Program-made: the position numbers and the translations under genes
Shown: positions 1 through 8,868 of the stretch, piece by piece
Numbering within the stretch: the stretch's first letter is position 1
Layout: every line of letters starts with the position of its first letter
The notes under the pieces: generated by a model
Told to the model about the DNA's origin: nothing
The model's input: only the letters and a program-made list of their open reading frames with translations
The model's database searches: none
Origin: Paralithodes platypus
Taxonomy: Eukaryota > Arthropoda > Malacostraca > Decapoda > Lithodidae
Direction of reading: 5' to 3'
Length of the DNA stretch: 64,000 bases
Assembly: GCA_032716605.1 (NCBI GenBank)
Contig: CM064572.1
Coordinates: 37,898,010 to 37,962,009, forward strand

Positions 1-2
1 CT

Positions 3-728
3 TGAGGGGCCCTGATATACCTGTAACGGCCAAAATTCCGTGATAAAAGTCGTAGCCTCCCTGCTGGATTCGTCGAGTAAAACAGCATGGTATCCATTCC
101 AGGCGTCTAGGACCGTCTTACGAGTGCCTGCAGGGATGGATTGGGCCAAGTTGAATGGGCTCGGGGTGTGATGTGTCTCCCGAAGGCAGGCGTGGTTGAG
201 TGCCTGCAGGTCAACTGTACGGCGGGGTTGTCCAGTTTTCTTGGCGACCACCACCATCCTAGAACACCAGGTAGTAGGGGTACCGATGGGGACAGGCTCA
301 ATAATGCCCAGTGCGACGTCCCTGTCGAGATCTGCTTTGACCTGGGCCTTCCAATGATGTGGTATAGGGGCAGGGGTGTGCACGGCACATGGAGATGCGC
401 CAGGCTTGATGTGGATGTGCATGGGAGGGCCAGACATCGTGGGGAGTGGGCCGCTGGTGGTGTTAAATGCAGAAGATGCAAACTGTGACAAGAACCAGTC
501 ACGAAGGTCAGGCAGGTGCAGGTCGTTAGGTGGGAAGGGGAGGGAAGTGGGCCGGTGTGGTGGAGGGGTCCTGGTCAAGGTGGGTGGTGGTTGGGCTGTG
601 TGGGCGGCCATGCAGGGGGTAGGTGTGGGGAAGTCGGGAGGGATGATATGTAGTGCCCTACAAGCTGACATGCTAATAAATAACGGTGACTGTGCCTGAA
701 TAATAAAAATATCATCATCAGTACTGTA
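3..728 (-). CDS. Ty3/gypsy pol fragment: protease tail and reverse transcriptase N-terminus, runs off window
   Basis: This minus-strand frame has no stop between about 728 and base 1, so the gene continues outside the window. Read 5' to 3' it begins with the end of an aspartic protease (SPLFISMSACRALHIIP), then a proline-rich linker, then RT: LGIIEPVPIGTPTTW, MVVVAKKTGQPRRTVDLQAL and LDAWNGYHAV, whose Asp is normally the first catalytic carboxylate. These strings match the widespread metazoan Ty3/gypsy RT type (K02A2.6-like). RT copies element RNA into DNA in cytoplasmic particles. The frame is +1 relative to the upstream gag-protease ORF that stops at 718, so translation would need a frameshift or the copy is broken by a 1-nt indel. 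No ATG start is expected inside a polyprotein. Confidence 0.85.
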
Positions 729-1959
729 GGGGGTTGCCGGCAACGTCGGTGGCGGTAATGGTAGTCGGCATATAACCCAGGACCTGGAGAGTGTGACCCC
801 CCACGGCCGTGATCCGTTGGTGAGTAGGCTGTAGGTGGTGGCGTTGGAGGCCCAGTGCCCGTAGTAATTGCAAACCAGCCACAGATACTTGGGCGCCCGT
901 GTCAGGGTGGGCCGTGACGCTGGTGGGGTGAGAGTGGGGCGCCATGGCAGTAGAAATGGTAATGGGCAAGGAGGGGAGCCGTGCGGGTGGTGGTTTGTTA
1001 ACAGCCTGTTTGATAGTACCAATGATAACAGCCGCGGATGAAGGTAGGGGCGTGGAGTGACAAACTGTGGAGTAATGGTTGAGTTTGTTGCACGACGGGC
1101 AGGTCTTGCCCCAAGCAGGGCATTTGGTGGGGCGTTCGGCTCGAGAGTGTGTGGATAGGCCGCACCCACTGCACTGGGAAGAGGTGGATTTACAAACCTT
1201 GGCAAAGTGGTTAGGTTTATTACACGCCGTGCAGGTCTTGCCCCATGCAGGACACTTCGAAGATCGTTGGGCTTGTGAATGTGAAGATAGGCCACACCCG
1301 GAGCAACGTGTGGGAGATGAAGGGGGGCCGACGTGGGGAGGTGGTGGGGCGGGCGACGGGGGCTGAGTGGGTTGGGCGGGGGGCTGGATAGGGGCGGGGC
1401 GTGGGTAAGTACTCTTGAGACGCTGGTATGGTGATTTCACAGCATGTACCCCCGGTTGCATTGCCGTCTGATCGAGTGCCGCAGATTCGAACCCCACACA
1501 GTAGTTGATAACATCTTGTAAGGTAGGTAGGGTGCGGTCTTTAGTTAAAACATCTTGCTGAAGGGACGAATCACTAATCCCGATAGTCACTTGGTCCCGT
1601 ATGTGTTCGTCAGAGACATCAGTGTGGCAACAGGGGCAGGTAAAGCCACAGTCCAAAGTGGCCTCCGTAATACGTGTGACGTAGTCCCGGATCTGTTCAG
1701 TAGGTTGTTGGAGAAGAGACCGGAAGTGGTGGCGAGCGGCTGCGCGGTTCCGTTGTCGGTGGACGAGTTGTGTGATGAGAGTTGCTAGGTCGATTTCTGG
1801 CAATGAGGAGAACGCCTGATTGTGAGCAAATATGGCGCTCTGAAGGGCAGGGTCGCACGTCTGGTAGAGCTCGATGGTAGCCTCGTGAGGTGGTAGAAGG
1901 ACGAGCCGCTTGTAGACCTCCCAATCAGCCCAGAATTGCGGTAGGGCGTGTCCCGGCAT
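718..1959 (-). CDS. Ty3/gypsy gag-protease ORF (413 aa)
   Basis: The capsid-like N-terminus starts MPGHALPQFWADWEVYK. Roughly residues 215-310 carry two copies of a Cys/His knuckle (CSGCGLSSHS..., CPAWGKTCTACNKPNHFAKVC and a second copy ending in NHYSTVC), typical nucleocapsid motifs that bind element RNA. Near residue 353 the motif HPDTGAQVSVAG is the aspartic protease active site. The ORF ends in VAGNPLQY, in the middle of the protease fold; the rest of the protease and the RT follow in the +1 frame. It overlaps the upstream His/Pro-rich ORF by 175 bp in another frame. Start chosen at the first ATG, but the frame is open further upstream, so the true gag start is uncertain. Family assignment is firm from the knuckles, DTG and downstream RT. 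Confidence 0.85.
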   Translation of the reverse strand: MPGHALPQFWADWEVYKRLVLLPPHEATIELYQTCDPALQSAIFAHNQAFSSLPEIDLATLITQLVHRQRNRAAARHHFRSLLQQPTEQIRDYVTRITEATLDCGFTCPCCHTDVSDEHIRDQVTIGISDSSLQQDVLTKDRTLPTLQDVINYCVGFESAALDQTAMQPGVHAVKSPYQRLKSTYPRPAPIQPPAQPTQPPSPAPPPPHVGPPSSPTRCSGCGLSSHSQAQRSSKCPAWGKTCTACNKPNHFAKVCKSTSSQCSGCGLSTHSRAERPTKCPAWGKTCPSCNKLNHYSTVCHSTPLPSSAAVIIGTIKQAVNKPPPARLPSLPITISTAMAPHSHPTSVTAHPDTGAQVSVAGLQLLRALGLQRHHLQPTHQRITAVGGHTLQVLGYMPTTITATDVAGNPLQY

Positions 1960-2768
1960 ATGTAAAGCGGCCTGGGGCCGCGTAGGGGCAGCCCGGCGGG
2001 GCGAGGCGGGGCGGGGCGTGGCTGGGCTGGGTAGGAAGGGACTTGAGGTGGTGGAGGGACTTGAGGTGGTGGTGGTATGATGACGTCATGCGCAGAAGGG
2101 GCTGCGCCGTGAGGGTTGGTGCCAGCCGTACGATAGCCAGGGGGGGCATAATGGCCGCCGTAATACCGACCGTCGCTACCGACACCAGTGTGGGCCTGGC
2201 CGTCAGTTGGGGAGGGTGTGGGATATTCGCTCTTGAGAGGGTGGGTAAGGGGATTAGTCATGTTCATATGTAATAAAGACATGTGGGGAATAACTGGCAT
2301 ATGGTGGGGCACTGAGACATGGGTAACTGGCATATGGTGGGGCACTGAGACATGGGTAGCTGGCATATGGTGGGGCACTGAGACATGGGTAACTGGCATA
2401 TGGTGGGGCACTGAGGCATGGGGAGATGTATGAGGTGTGGGTGTCTGTGTAGAGGGATGAATAAGTGTATCACTGGTGGGGCGTGAGGCAAAGGATGGGT
2501 CAGCCTGGTGGGTAACATTACTGGCCTGGGGCTGATGTTGTAGAGGCTGGTGGGGCTGGAGATCCTGGCGGGGCGGTGGTGGAGCTGTCGCGGGGCGATG
2601 TTGTAGATCCTGGCGGGGCGGTGGTGGAGCTGTCGCGGGGCGATGTTGTAGTTGTAGATTCTGCTGGTCCTGGTGATGCTGTAGAAAGGTGGCGATACTC
2701 GATTGGAGGGCGTCGATCCTTTCATTCAAGTAGATGATGGATGGGTATGGAGACAGGGCATCGGGCAA
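1785..2768 (-). CDS. His/Pro-rich N-terminal ORF of the same Ty3/gypsy element (327 aa)
   Basis: Low-complexity protein rich in His, Pro and Gln, starting MPDALSPYPSIIYLNERIDA. It holds two kinds of internal repeat: two 15-residue blocks containing HRPATAPPPPRQD and four 11-residue blocks with VPHHMPVTHVS. Both arise from in-frame DNA repeats. It lies directly upstream of, and overlaps, the gag-protease ORF in a different frame, so it may be the gag N-terminus separated by an indel around 1960-2000, or a distinct ORF. No conserved domain is recognised. The last 60 or so residues overlap real gag codons in another frame and are probably not meaningful. Confidence 0.5.
   Translation of the reverse strand: MPDALSPYPSIIYLNERIDALQSSIATFLQHHQDQQNLQLQHRPATAPPPPRQDLQHRPATAPPPPRQDLQPHQPLQHQPQASNVTHQADPSFASRPTSDTLIHPSTQTPTPHTSPHASVPHHMPVTHVSVPHHMPATHVSVPHHMPVTHVSVPHHMPVIPHMSLLHMNMTNPLTHPLKSEYPTPSPTDGQAHTGVGSDGRYYGGHYAPPGYRTAGTNPHGAAPSAHDVIIPPPPQVPPPPQVPSYPAQPRPAPPRPAGLPLRGPRPLYICRDTPYRNSGLIGRSTSGSSFYHLTRLPSSSTRRATLPFRAPYLLTIRRSPHCQKST
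2296..2421 (-). repeat. 33-bp tandem repeat, about 4 copies, inside gag ORF
   Basis: Unit contains GGCATATGGTGGGGCACTGA and repeats every 33 bp, keeping frame and encoding an 11-residue His/Pro block in the minus-strand ORF. Confidence 0.9.
2561..2655 (-). repeat. 45-bp tandem duplication inside gag ORF
   Basis: GATCCTGGCGGGGCGGTGG recurs 45 bp apart, in frame, encoding two nearly identical Pro-rich 15-residue blocks. Confidence 0.9.
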
Positions 2769-2898
2769 TGAAGGCTCGACCGGTTGGGAGGTAGATGTAG
2801 CCGGGTAGGGAACCGCATGGCGGCAAGCCGGCTTCCACAGCAGCTGCAGCCTCAGCTAGGTAGTGCAGGTTCTCCATGTAGGTTCAGATACTGATATA

Positions 2899-2908
2899 CA
2901 CTGCGCCA
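2899..2908 (-). promoter_or_regulatory. primer-binding-site-like motif of the left Ty3/gypsy element
   Basis: The minus strand reads TGGCGCAGTG just upstream of the gag region, resembling the TGGCGCAGT primer-binding sites of gypsy-type elements. Its position between the putative LTR and gag is what is expected. Confidence 0.45.
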
Positions 2909-3125
2909 TATAATAAAGATGAATGGAGATACAACACCAGTACTCTTCAATCCTTTATTGGCTAGGGTTGAGTACAGGAGCGCCGAGACGCTAGTTGGTT
3001 ATGTGAGAGTCTGGTGTGAACTGAAGGACTTGCTGCCTCCACAGGCCTGGGTGCCAGAGGCGCCCGCAAGTCTAAAGTGTCTGTGGTGCCATATGGTGTT
3101 GGACAATAGTGGTGTATACATTATT
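2909..3125 (-). repeat. candidate 5' LTR of the left Ty3/gypsy element
   Basis: Non-coding block between the primer-site-like motif and a LINE endonuclease reading frame that it interrupts. The minus strand carries CCAATAAAGG, a possible poly(A) signal. The outer end is placed near 3119-3125, where the LINE frame resumes. No second LTR is visible because the element leaves the window, so both ends are estimates. Confidence 0.35.
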
Positions 3126-3325
3126 ATTATAGTTATTACCACGGGTCGGCGTTCGAACAAATTGATAAAGCGAACTCTCTTGCAAGTTCGTATACAAGTC
3201 ATGTCCGGAGTGTGAAGTAAGAGTATCGCCCCACTTGGTCACAGGTAAATTAAAGTCGCCAAAAATTACGGTATATTGTGAGTTACTTACATCTGCAATT
3301 TGTTCGTAAATTTCTCGGTCAGTGA
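3126..3325 (-). pseudogene. LINE apurinic-type endonuclease fragment
   Basis: The minus strand encodes EQIADVSNSQYTVIFGDFNL followed by LYTNLQESSLYQFVRTPTRG. GDFN is the catalytic block of the APE-like endonuclease that nicks target DNA in jockey/CR1-type LINEs, and the PTRGNN block normally follows it. About 65 codons survive. It is cut at one side by the gypsy LTR and abuts a LINE 3' tail at the other, so it is a nested remnant without function. Confidence 0.7.
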
Positions 3326-3429
3326 AGGAGACAAAAGGCAAGGTTGCCTGTAACAGGTGTCTCCCCCAAAGTGTAAAGAGTGACAGAGAGTCCAATCCAA
3401 GATACGTTAGAGCCAAAATGTCCGGACAG
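3326..3429 (-). repeat. LINE 3'-end tail, minus strand
   Basis: Matches the tail seen at 11165-11475 and 17307-17590: GTCCGGACATTTTGGCTC, then CACTTTGGGGGAG, then CCTTTTGTCTCCTTCA on the minus strand. 5'-truncated copy. Confidence 0.75.
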
Positions 3430-3792
3430 TATAAGGGGACATGGGCCGGTTTTCTGGACAACTTTCTCCCTCGTGTTTAGCCCCATTAGTTATGAGATTT
3501 TAAGACATTTGTCCCATTATTTTGACGATTTTAACACCTTTCGCCCCATTTCGTAGTCAATATTTAGACCTTTCGTGCTATTTAGGTGTCGATTTTTTCC
3601 CTGGCGAACGATAGTGAGCCTACATGTAATGTTGGAATGTTGGACATTTTTCTACCGAAAAATGTACAAATTAATCTAGAAAGGGGATCTAATGGATTTT
3701 TTTTTTTTTATTTGATAGAGGTTTAGGGAGGAAACTAGAAAAATTATGAATACATGCAAAAATCGGCCATAAAGTGAACCATCCCCCCTTAA
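3430..3792. mobile_element. MITE-A copy 1 (TTAA-flanked, ~370 bp)
   Basis: Begins TATAAGGGGACA and ends CCCCCCTTAA. Carries the family core: TTAGCCCCATTAGT, ATTTAGGTGTCGAT, CTGGCGAACGATAGTGAGCC and TTTTTCTACCGAAAAATG. Inserted in LINE tail sequence. Non-coding. Confidence 0.8.
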
Positions 3793-4485
3793 GTCATAGA
3801 ATGAGGGAAAGACAGATATATGTCTATGTGGATGAGGGAGACCAAAGTCAAAACTGACTTTGACGAGTGCTTCTCCCAGAGTTGAAAGAGTGACAGGGGA
3901 AAAATCAAGAAATATAAGAGTCAAAATGCCTGGACACACGGAGTTTTAACCAATTTAAGTCATATAATGAGGGAAAGATGGATTCAGGGAGAGAGTTCCA
4001 GAGCTCAGCTGTTGAATAGAAGAATGTATTGGGAATATTGTTTCACTCTTGTGTTGGAGAGTTGCACAGAGTAGGTGTGGAATTGTGTTGCAAGACGGGT
4101 ACTACATGCTCTACGTAGAGGAAGTGGTATGCACTGAGAGAGGTCTGAAGAACTGATTATTATAGTAGCGATACAATGGCGAGAGAGATGCAACATTGCG
4201 GCAAAGAGAGAGAGGTTGCAGAGGAGAAGATTGAGGTTAGGGGGTTCAACTTGTTGAGTAGAAGAAAGACTGGGAAAATCAGTTCACTCTTGGGTTAGAG
4301 AGGTGGACAGAATAGGATGGGATTGTGTTGAAAGGCGGGTGCCCCTCACTCGCCATTAGGGAGGAGGTGTACACTGAGAAAGCTCTGAAGAATACTGATT
4401 ATGATTATTGTAATAGCGGTAGAAGAGTGAGAGAGATACAACATTGCAGCGTGTAGAGAGAGACTGTAGGGAACTAGCCTATACT
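3793..4485 (-). pseudogene. tandem 5'-truncated LINE RT C-termini and 3' tails (3 copies)
   Basis: Three successive minus-strand copies of the same LINE 3' end. The best, about 3955-4245, encodes SLSLFYRYY-like, CIPLPLRRACSTRLATQFHT and LWNSLPESIFPSLYDL in broken frames, the C-terminal region of jockey/CR1-type RT ORFs, then the tail GTCCAGGCATTTTGACTC. A second copy lies at about 4246-4485 and a tail-only copy at 3793-3955. All are dead. Confidence 0.75.
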
Positions 4486-4509
4486 GTTTCTTTTCAATTG
4501 GCGGTAAAT

Positions 4510-4643
4510 TGCAAAGTTCCCATCAAGATTTCTGAGTTATTTTGAAGATGTAGCGAAATATGGTCCTAATAATATAAACTTGGTCTACGATGCAGAGACA
4601 TAGTAGTTTTATATTTTTCCAGTAAGTATGGAGAAATTAGCTG
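4510..4643 (+). pseudogene. coding-like segment related to the ORF at 63181, left part
   Basis: The plus strand reads FPSRFLSYFEDVAKYG, two stops, then FPVSMEKLAVK. This aligns with LPSWLLSYYVDFVAKSFG and FPNIIEKSVAKGFNLP of the 78-codon ORF at 63181-63417. It is interrupted by MITE-A at 4644. Protein family not recognised. Confidence 0.5.
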
Positions 4644-5014
4644 TTAAAGGGAGACAGACCGTTTTGTGTTTGTTTATTTGGTCTATTAATGCATATATTC
4701 CTTAGTTTTCTCGCTAGAACTCCATCAAGCTTAGAAAAACACCCCCTAGACCCCCCTTCAAGATAAATTTGTACATTTTTCGGTAGAAAAATGTACCGGC
4801 CGAAGGCCATTTCCTCTTAAAATTTCAGGCTCGCTATCACTCGCCAGGAAATAATCGACACCTAAATGGTACGAAAAGTCTTAAAATTGACAACGAAATG
4901 TGGCGAAAGGTGTTAAAATCGCCAAACGATTGGGCCGAACGTCTTATAATCTAAAACAATGGGGTTAAACATGAGGGAGAAAGTGGTCCAGAAAACCGGC
5001 CCATCCCCCTCTAA
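4644..5014. mobile_element. MITE-A copy 2 (371 bp)
   Basis: Starts TTAAAGGGAGACAG and ends CCCCCTCTAAG, with the family core in reverse orientation (TTTTTCGGTAGAAAAATG, TCGACACCTAAATGG). Exactly the same length as copies at 14183 and 17649. Flanked on both sides by AGTATNGANAAATTAGCTG, so the target segment is duplicated or was already repeated. Confidence 0.85.
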
Positions 5015-5084
5015 GTATTGATAAATTAGCTGCTAAGGGCTTCAATTTACCGCCAGTTGAAATGAAACAGAGTATAGTGAGAGG
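5015..5084 (+). pseudogene. coding-like segment related to the ORF at 63181, right part
   Basis: Encodes SIDKLAAKGFNLPPVEMKQS in one frame, matching NIIEKSVAKGFNLPSTEI at the right end of the window. Continues the fragment at 4510-4643 across the MITE. Confidence 0.5.
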
Positions 5085-5240
5085 AAGTGAGTTGATGAGG
5101 CGATATACATTTGATTCTAACCTCTCATGAAGTCCAGTATGGGTTGAACCTCCCCACACATGTGAACAATACTCGATACATGGGTGCACTGTGTTCCCTA
5201 TATAGAGCAAGAAGCTGTGTGGGGGTGAGGAATCCACAGA
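5085..5240 (-). pseudogene. LINE RT C-terminal fragment
   Basis: The minus strand encodes HPCIEYCSHVWGGSTHTGLH and ESNVYRLINSLPLT, the conserved region after the RT thumb in jockey/CR1-like LINEs. About 50 codons, truncated at both ends and adjoining the assembly gap region. Confidence 0.75.
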
Positions 5241-5305
5241 GACGGTTGAGCACGTATATGTGTGTGTGTGATTTTTTTGTATTTCCGTATGTATGTGAGT
5301 ATGTA

Positions 5306-5405
5306 NNNNNNNNNNNNNNNNNNNNNNNNNNNNNNNNNNNNNNNNNNNNNNNNNNNNNNNNNNNNNNNNNNNNNNNNNNNNNNNNNNNNNNNNNNNNNNN
5401 NNNNN
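5306..5405. other. assembly gap (100 N)
   Basis: Exactly 100 unknown bases, the conventional size for a gap of unknown length. Sequence on either side need not be truly adjacent at this distance. Confidence 0.99.
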
Positions 5406-5809
5406 GCCCCGGACTTCAGCAGACCTTTTCAGCTGGCGACTGATGCCAGTGGCGTAGGGGCTGGGGCTGTCTTGTTACAGACAGATGATGAAGGTATCGA
5501 ACATCCAGTGAGTTTTTACAGTAAAAATTCAATAGTGCACAAAGGAATTACTCTGTAATTGAAAAAGAACTCCTGGCGATAGTGCTGGCGCTCAGGCACT
5601 TCGATGTATATGTTCCTGCTTTCGGACCAGTCGTAGTGGTTTATACCGATCATCACCCTCTGAAATTCTTGAATCAGTTTCATAACCGGAATATGAGGCT
5701 GACCAGGTGGTCACTCATGCTTCAGGAGTATAATCTGGACATACGCCATATTGCCGGTTCTGATAACGTGATAGCGGATTGTCTATCAAGGGTGGATGAT
5801 GTTGGTTAG
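5406..5809 (+). pseudogene. RNase H C-terminal part of a Gmr1-like Ty3/gypsy pol
   Basis: The first half encodes FSRPFQLATDASGVGAGAVL and PVSFYSKN; after a 1-nt frameshift near 5556 it continues SVIEKELLAIVLALRHF, VVVYTDHHPLKFLNQF and IRHIAGSDNVIADCLSRV, then stops at 5809. LATDAS and YTDH carry RNase H catalytic Asp residues; the enzyme removes RNA from the RNA-DNA hybrid during reverse transcription. The pol frame ends right after ADCLSR with no integrase, then a polypurine tract and LTR start follow 310 bp on. That is the layout of Gmr1-like elements, where integrase precedes RT. The same ADCLSR ending occurs in the element at 33343. The 5' part is hidden by the gap. Confidence 0.85.
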
Positions 5810-6120
5810 ACTGCCACAGGATTGAGGGTTGAGTGTGGAGGAAAATAGGCTGTCACTGTAGTTCAGCCGAAAAAAACAAATTAAAAAAGCAAAATCCTTA
5901 TAAAAACTCTTTATTTTTATAACGTGTAGAATTTTGTATAAGATGTTGTAGCAGTATCTAAGTTGAATGTTTTCGCTTATTGTCACTAAGTTAGTTGAAC
6001 TTGCTCGGTGGAGCGCAACAGTCTTTATTTTTTTTATATATAGTGCCTTGTGTCGCAACAGTGTGTGGTACTATGAGAAGCTTTCTGTTAGATATGAAGA
6101 ACTTAGTCAAGGGTCTTGTA

Positions 6121-6131
6121 TCTTGGGGGAG
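6121..6131 (+). promoter_or_regulatory. polypurine tract before 3' LTR
   Basis: TTGGGGGAGG immediately precedes TGTGACG, the classic arrangement of plus-strand primer and LTR start in Ty3/gypsy elements. Confidence 0.65.
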
Positions 6132-6360
6132 GTGTGACGCTTCTGCATAGTAGCCACGTGCGGACATGCGCACGCGTCGGCTGCCCAGCCGTTTAGAAAC
6201 CGGCTGGCGGCAGCCGGCCGGCAGGCTTTTCCTTAGTATATATCCTACGACAACGTAACTAATGTCTGGGATATTCTTATGTTGTTTCACAGCTTGTAGC
6301 TGCCCTTATTCTTAACCCTTAATTAGCGGCGAGCAACATAAGTCGGGTTAAATAAAGCTG
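6132..6360 (+). repeat. 3' LTR start of the Gmr1-like fragment (end not located)
   Basis: Begins TGTGACGCTTCTGC right after the polypurine tract. No matching CGTCACA end was found downstream, so the LTR is truncated or diverged. AATAAA occurs at about 6350. The right boundary given is arbitrary. Confidence 0.4.
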
Positions 6361-7440
6361 GACTATGTGGCGGTGCTCGACATAGGTCGAGTGGCAATTT
6401 CAGCACGTAATGTTGCTGAGAGAGAGAGACAAGTGGTGGCAGGAGAGTAGCGAGCGTATGACTGCTCCAGACCACCGCGGCGAACCTACTGACACGAATC
6501 TCACCTCCCTCCTACCTCTCTCACTCGCTACATAAGGAATTGTATGGGGAAAGTGCCTAATTACATGCTTTTTGCACTCGCGTTGCACGGTTATTGCAAG
6601 AAAACTAGCCATCATAAAAGGATCGTTATGGTGTCATTCGAAAGCTCTGTTTATGCCCTTTCAGGGATAGATACTTGTTTTACGTTCTGGGTCTTATTTA
6701 GGCATGAAAATGATCACGTAAACAGCCCTATTTTGGCTAAAAACACCCCGCTGGGCGGTACATATAAATAAACCGCATAGGCCGCTCTTAAGGTGTTAAC
6801 CAACGCATCTTAGTATATTTTATTCTCGATAGTTGATTGTTTCATTATAATATATAAGATGTATGTCTAGTGAGGGCGGGAGGAGACGAGCGGGAGAGAG
6901 AGACCGGCTTGGGACGTTGCTTCGCTTGCCAGCTTGGGACGAGCCTGAAGCGTTGCCATATGCATTTCATTGCAATGTTAGGCTTAGTTTCGACTCACGC
7001 ACGGGGTAGAGGATTTTGACCCGGCAACCGTGTTGAGTGTTGCCAAGCATGGGATGTATTCTGCATGCCTAGGGCGGGGTCCAGACAGATTCAAGACTCA
7101 GAGCTCACCTCACTGTCATACCCTTCGGACCCCCTTGATATCTATCCCTCTCAACCCCACTTAGAAACTTTCTCTCTTACTTTGTATACCTTCCTTCCAC
7201 TACTTCACCAATCTATTTAATTATCCCATCCCCTTGATAGACCTTATATCTATTATTGTATTAACGACGAGCTCTCAGATAACTAGATAGGATTTTGGGC
7301 CTTATGCAGAGACGTAATTGTTAATGAGACCTAGGAAGCTTTTTTGTTGTCTCATATTTGGTGGTTTCATGCTTGCTAGTGTGTTCTTGTGTCAGGTTAG
7401 CAGGGGCTAGACCGGAGGGGAGGCTTTTTGCGATCCTTTA
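6361..7440. other. non-coding stretch, no gene recognised
   Basis: No ORF longer than about 75 codons and no recognised domain. Contains GTGTCATTCGAAAGCTCT at about 6630, close to GTGTCATTGGAAAGCTCT at about 48680, suggesting a diverged interspersed repeat. A GAGA-rich patch is at 6416-6430. Confidence 0.5.
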
Positions 7441-7486
7441 AGTAAAGTCTGCTGGTGCGAGTCCTGTGGACCCGCACGACTTTACT
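7441..7486 (+). other. strong imperfect hairpin
   Basis: AGTAAAGTC (7441-7449) pairs with GACTTTACT (7478-7486); GTGCG pairs with CGCAC and GTCC with GGAC around a TGT loop; a 5-nt bulge (TGCTG) lies on the 5' side. Could be a structured RNA or a palindromic transposon end; nothing else identifies it. Confidence 0.6.
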
Positions 7487-8418
7487 AGGATACCCGTGGG
7501 AGTCTGGGGGCATTTTCTTGTCTGTGTCCCTGTGTGTCTAGTGTTGTGTTGTGTGAGGGCCCTTGCCTAGTCCACTCAGCACTGCGCTAGCACGTCTTGC
7601 TTTTGTTTTAGGGTCGCCAGGAGAGTCAGATACTTGCGATCTGAGTCTCTCAGAGAGCACCCTTTCAATTAGAGTAATTTGGCGCACAGACTTGGGAACG
7701 TACCTAGGCTAGAGCAGGTGGCTCAGCCCAGGTATCCGAAGCCTATATCCTTCCGGCTAGACCTCTGCCACCTGGCAGATTAACAGCTAGGGGTTTATTA
7801 TCTCTGTATGCTTGTTATTGTGCCACAGTTTACCGTTTTTGTGAGCATTGTGAGTCAGGGTGTGGCTTAGAGACTCTGTCCGAGCAGGCTTGCCTGACCA
7901 AGAGTGAGAAGCACACCTGTATGTGGTTATGTTGCGAGTTGCTGCCTTTATTTAATTATACCTATGCCATTATACACTGTATGGCCTATCACTAGTATTT
8001 ATTCCTGCTTATGAGTTAAGAGTTCTCTAAATCCATAACGTATTTCTTTGCTAAGCATCAGATCCTACAGTAGCCGCATGCAGTTTAGAAACCCGCATCT
8101 TGTCTACCTGTACGATGTTTTGAGGACTGTTTGCTTTCACCTTCTTTCACGCAGGGGTGATTAGTTGTATTAATTAACGTAACGTTAAATGTACTTTCTT
8201 CTAGTTTGTTATTAAATTGTTTCTGCAATTTAATTCCGTCATCTATCTTTTCCTTGAAGCTTTAAGTCAACTTAATTGTGTGATCTTTTATATAGCCTGC
8301 TTGACTATCAGCAGTCAATAGTGCGTGCACCCTGTAACCGAGTCATAGGATACCTCGTTGTTCAGGCAGGACTCTTGACGGTTTAGGGTGGTTTGTTGCC
8401 TGGATTTATAGATAAGGG
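7487..8418. other. non-coding stretch, no gene recognised
   Basis: Mixed-composition sequence without long ORFs or recognised repeats. It could be the leader or LTR of an unidentified retroelement, but no pair of LTRs is visible. Confidence 0.4.
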
Positions 8419-8868
8419 TTGGATCTAGCGTTTTCCGTTGTTGCTTGTTGCCGCATACCTAGTCCAATAGAAAGAGCCCAGTGTTTATATATCCCAGGAC
8501 GTAACAGTCTGAAGACCAGCCCAACCGAGAATAGTTGCAGAATAGCCAGTCTGCAACTAACAGAACCTAAGAAGAAAGGAGAACGAAAGGAGAGAAGAAG
8601 AATACAAGAGCCACCCCTGTTTCCCCGTGCTCTAATTCCTGCACAAATACAGGAGCGACCCCTGCTTCCCCGTGCTCTACGACAACAGCCACCAGCCTCA
8701 AGTATGAGAAATTCTCCAAACCAATCCACGTCCTGCTCTCCAGCCCTCACCACAACAGCCAACCACAGCACAGCATTTCCTCAGCTCCCGAATATGCAAT
8801 ACAGTGAAGAGATGTCTATGCAAATAAAACATCAACGGCCCGAAGTCTACAGATACAAATGGATGTAG
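8419..8868 (+). CDS. unrecognised 149-codon ORF
   Basis: Starts MDLAFSVVACCRIPSPIERA. It has a Lys/Arg/Glu-rich middle (PKKKGERKERRRIQEPP) with a duplicated block (FPRALIPAQIQE / LPRALRQQP) and a Ser/Thr/Pro-rich end. No domain, signal peptide or membrane segment is evident. Codon use and composition do not clearly argue for a protein-coding gene, and it may be chance. Kept because it is the only sizeable ORF between 6.3 and 11 kb. Confidence 0.15.
   Translation: MDLAFSVVACCRIPSPIERAQCLYIPGRNSLKTSPTENSCRIASLQLTEPKKKGERKERRRIQEPPLFPRALIPAQIQERPLLPRALRQQPPASSMRNSPNQSTSCSPALTTTANHSTAFPQLPNMQYSEEMSMQIKHQRPEVYRYKWM

Noticed and set aside
5111..5558. ORFs of 98-110 codons spanning the N gap
   Set aside because: They translate unknown bases; only the RNase H part to the right of the gap is real.
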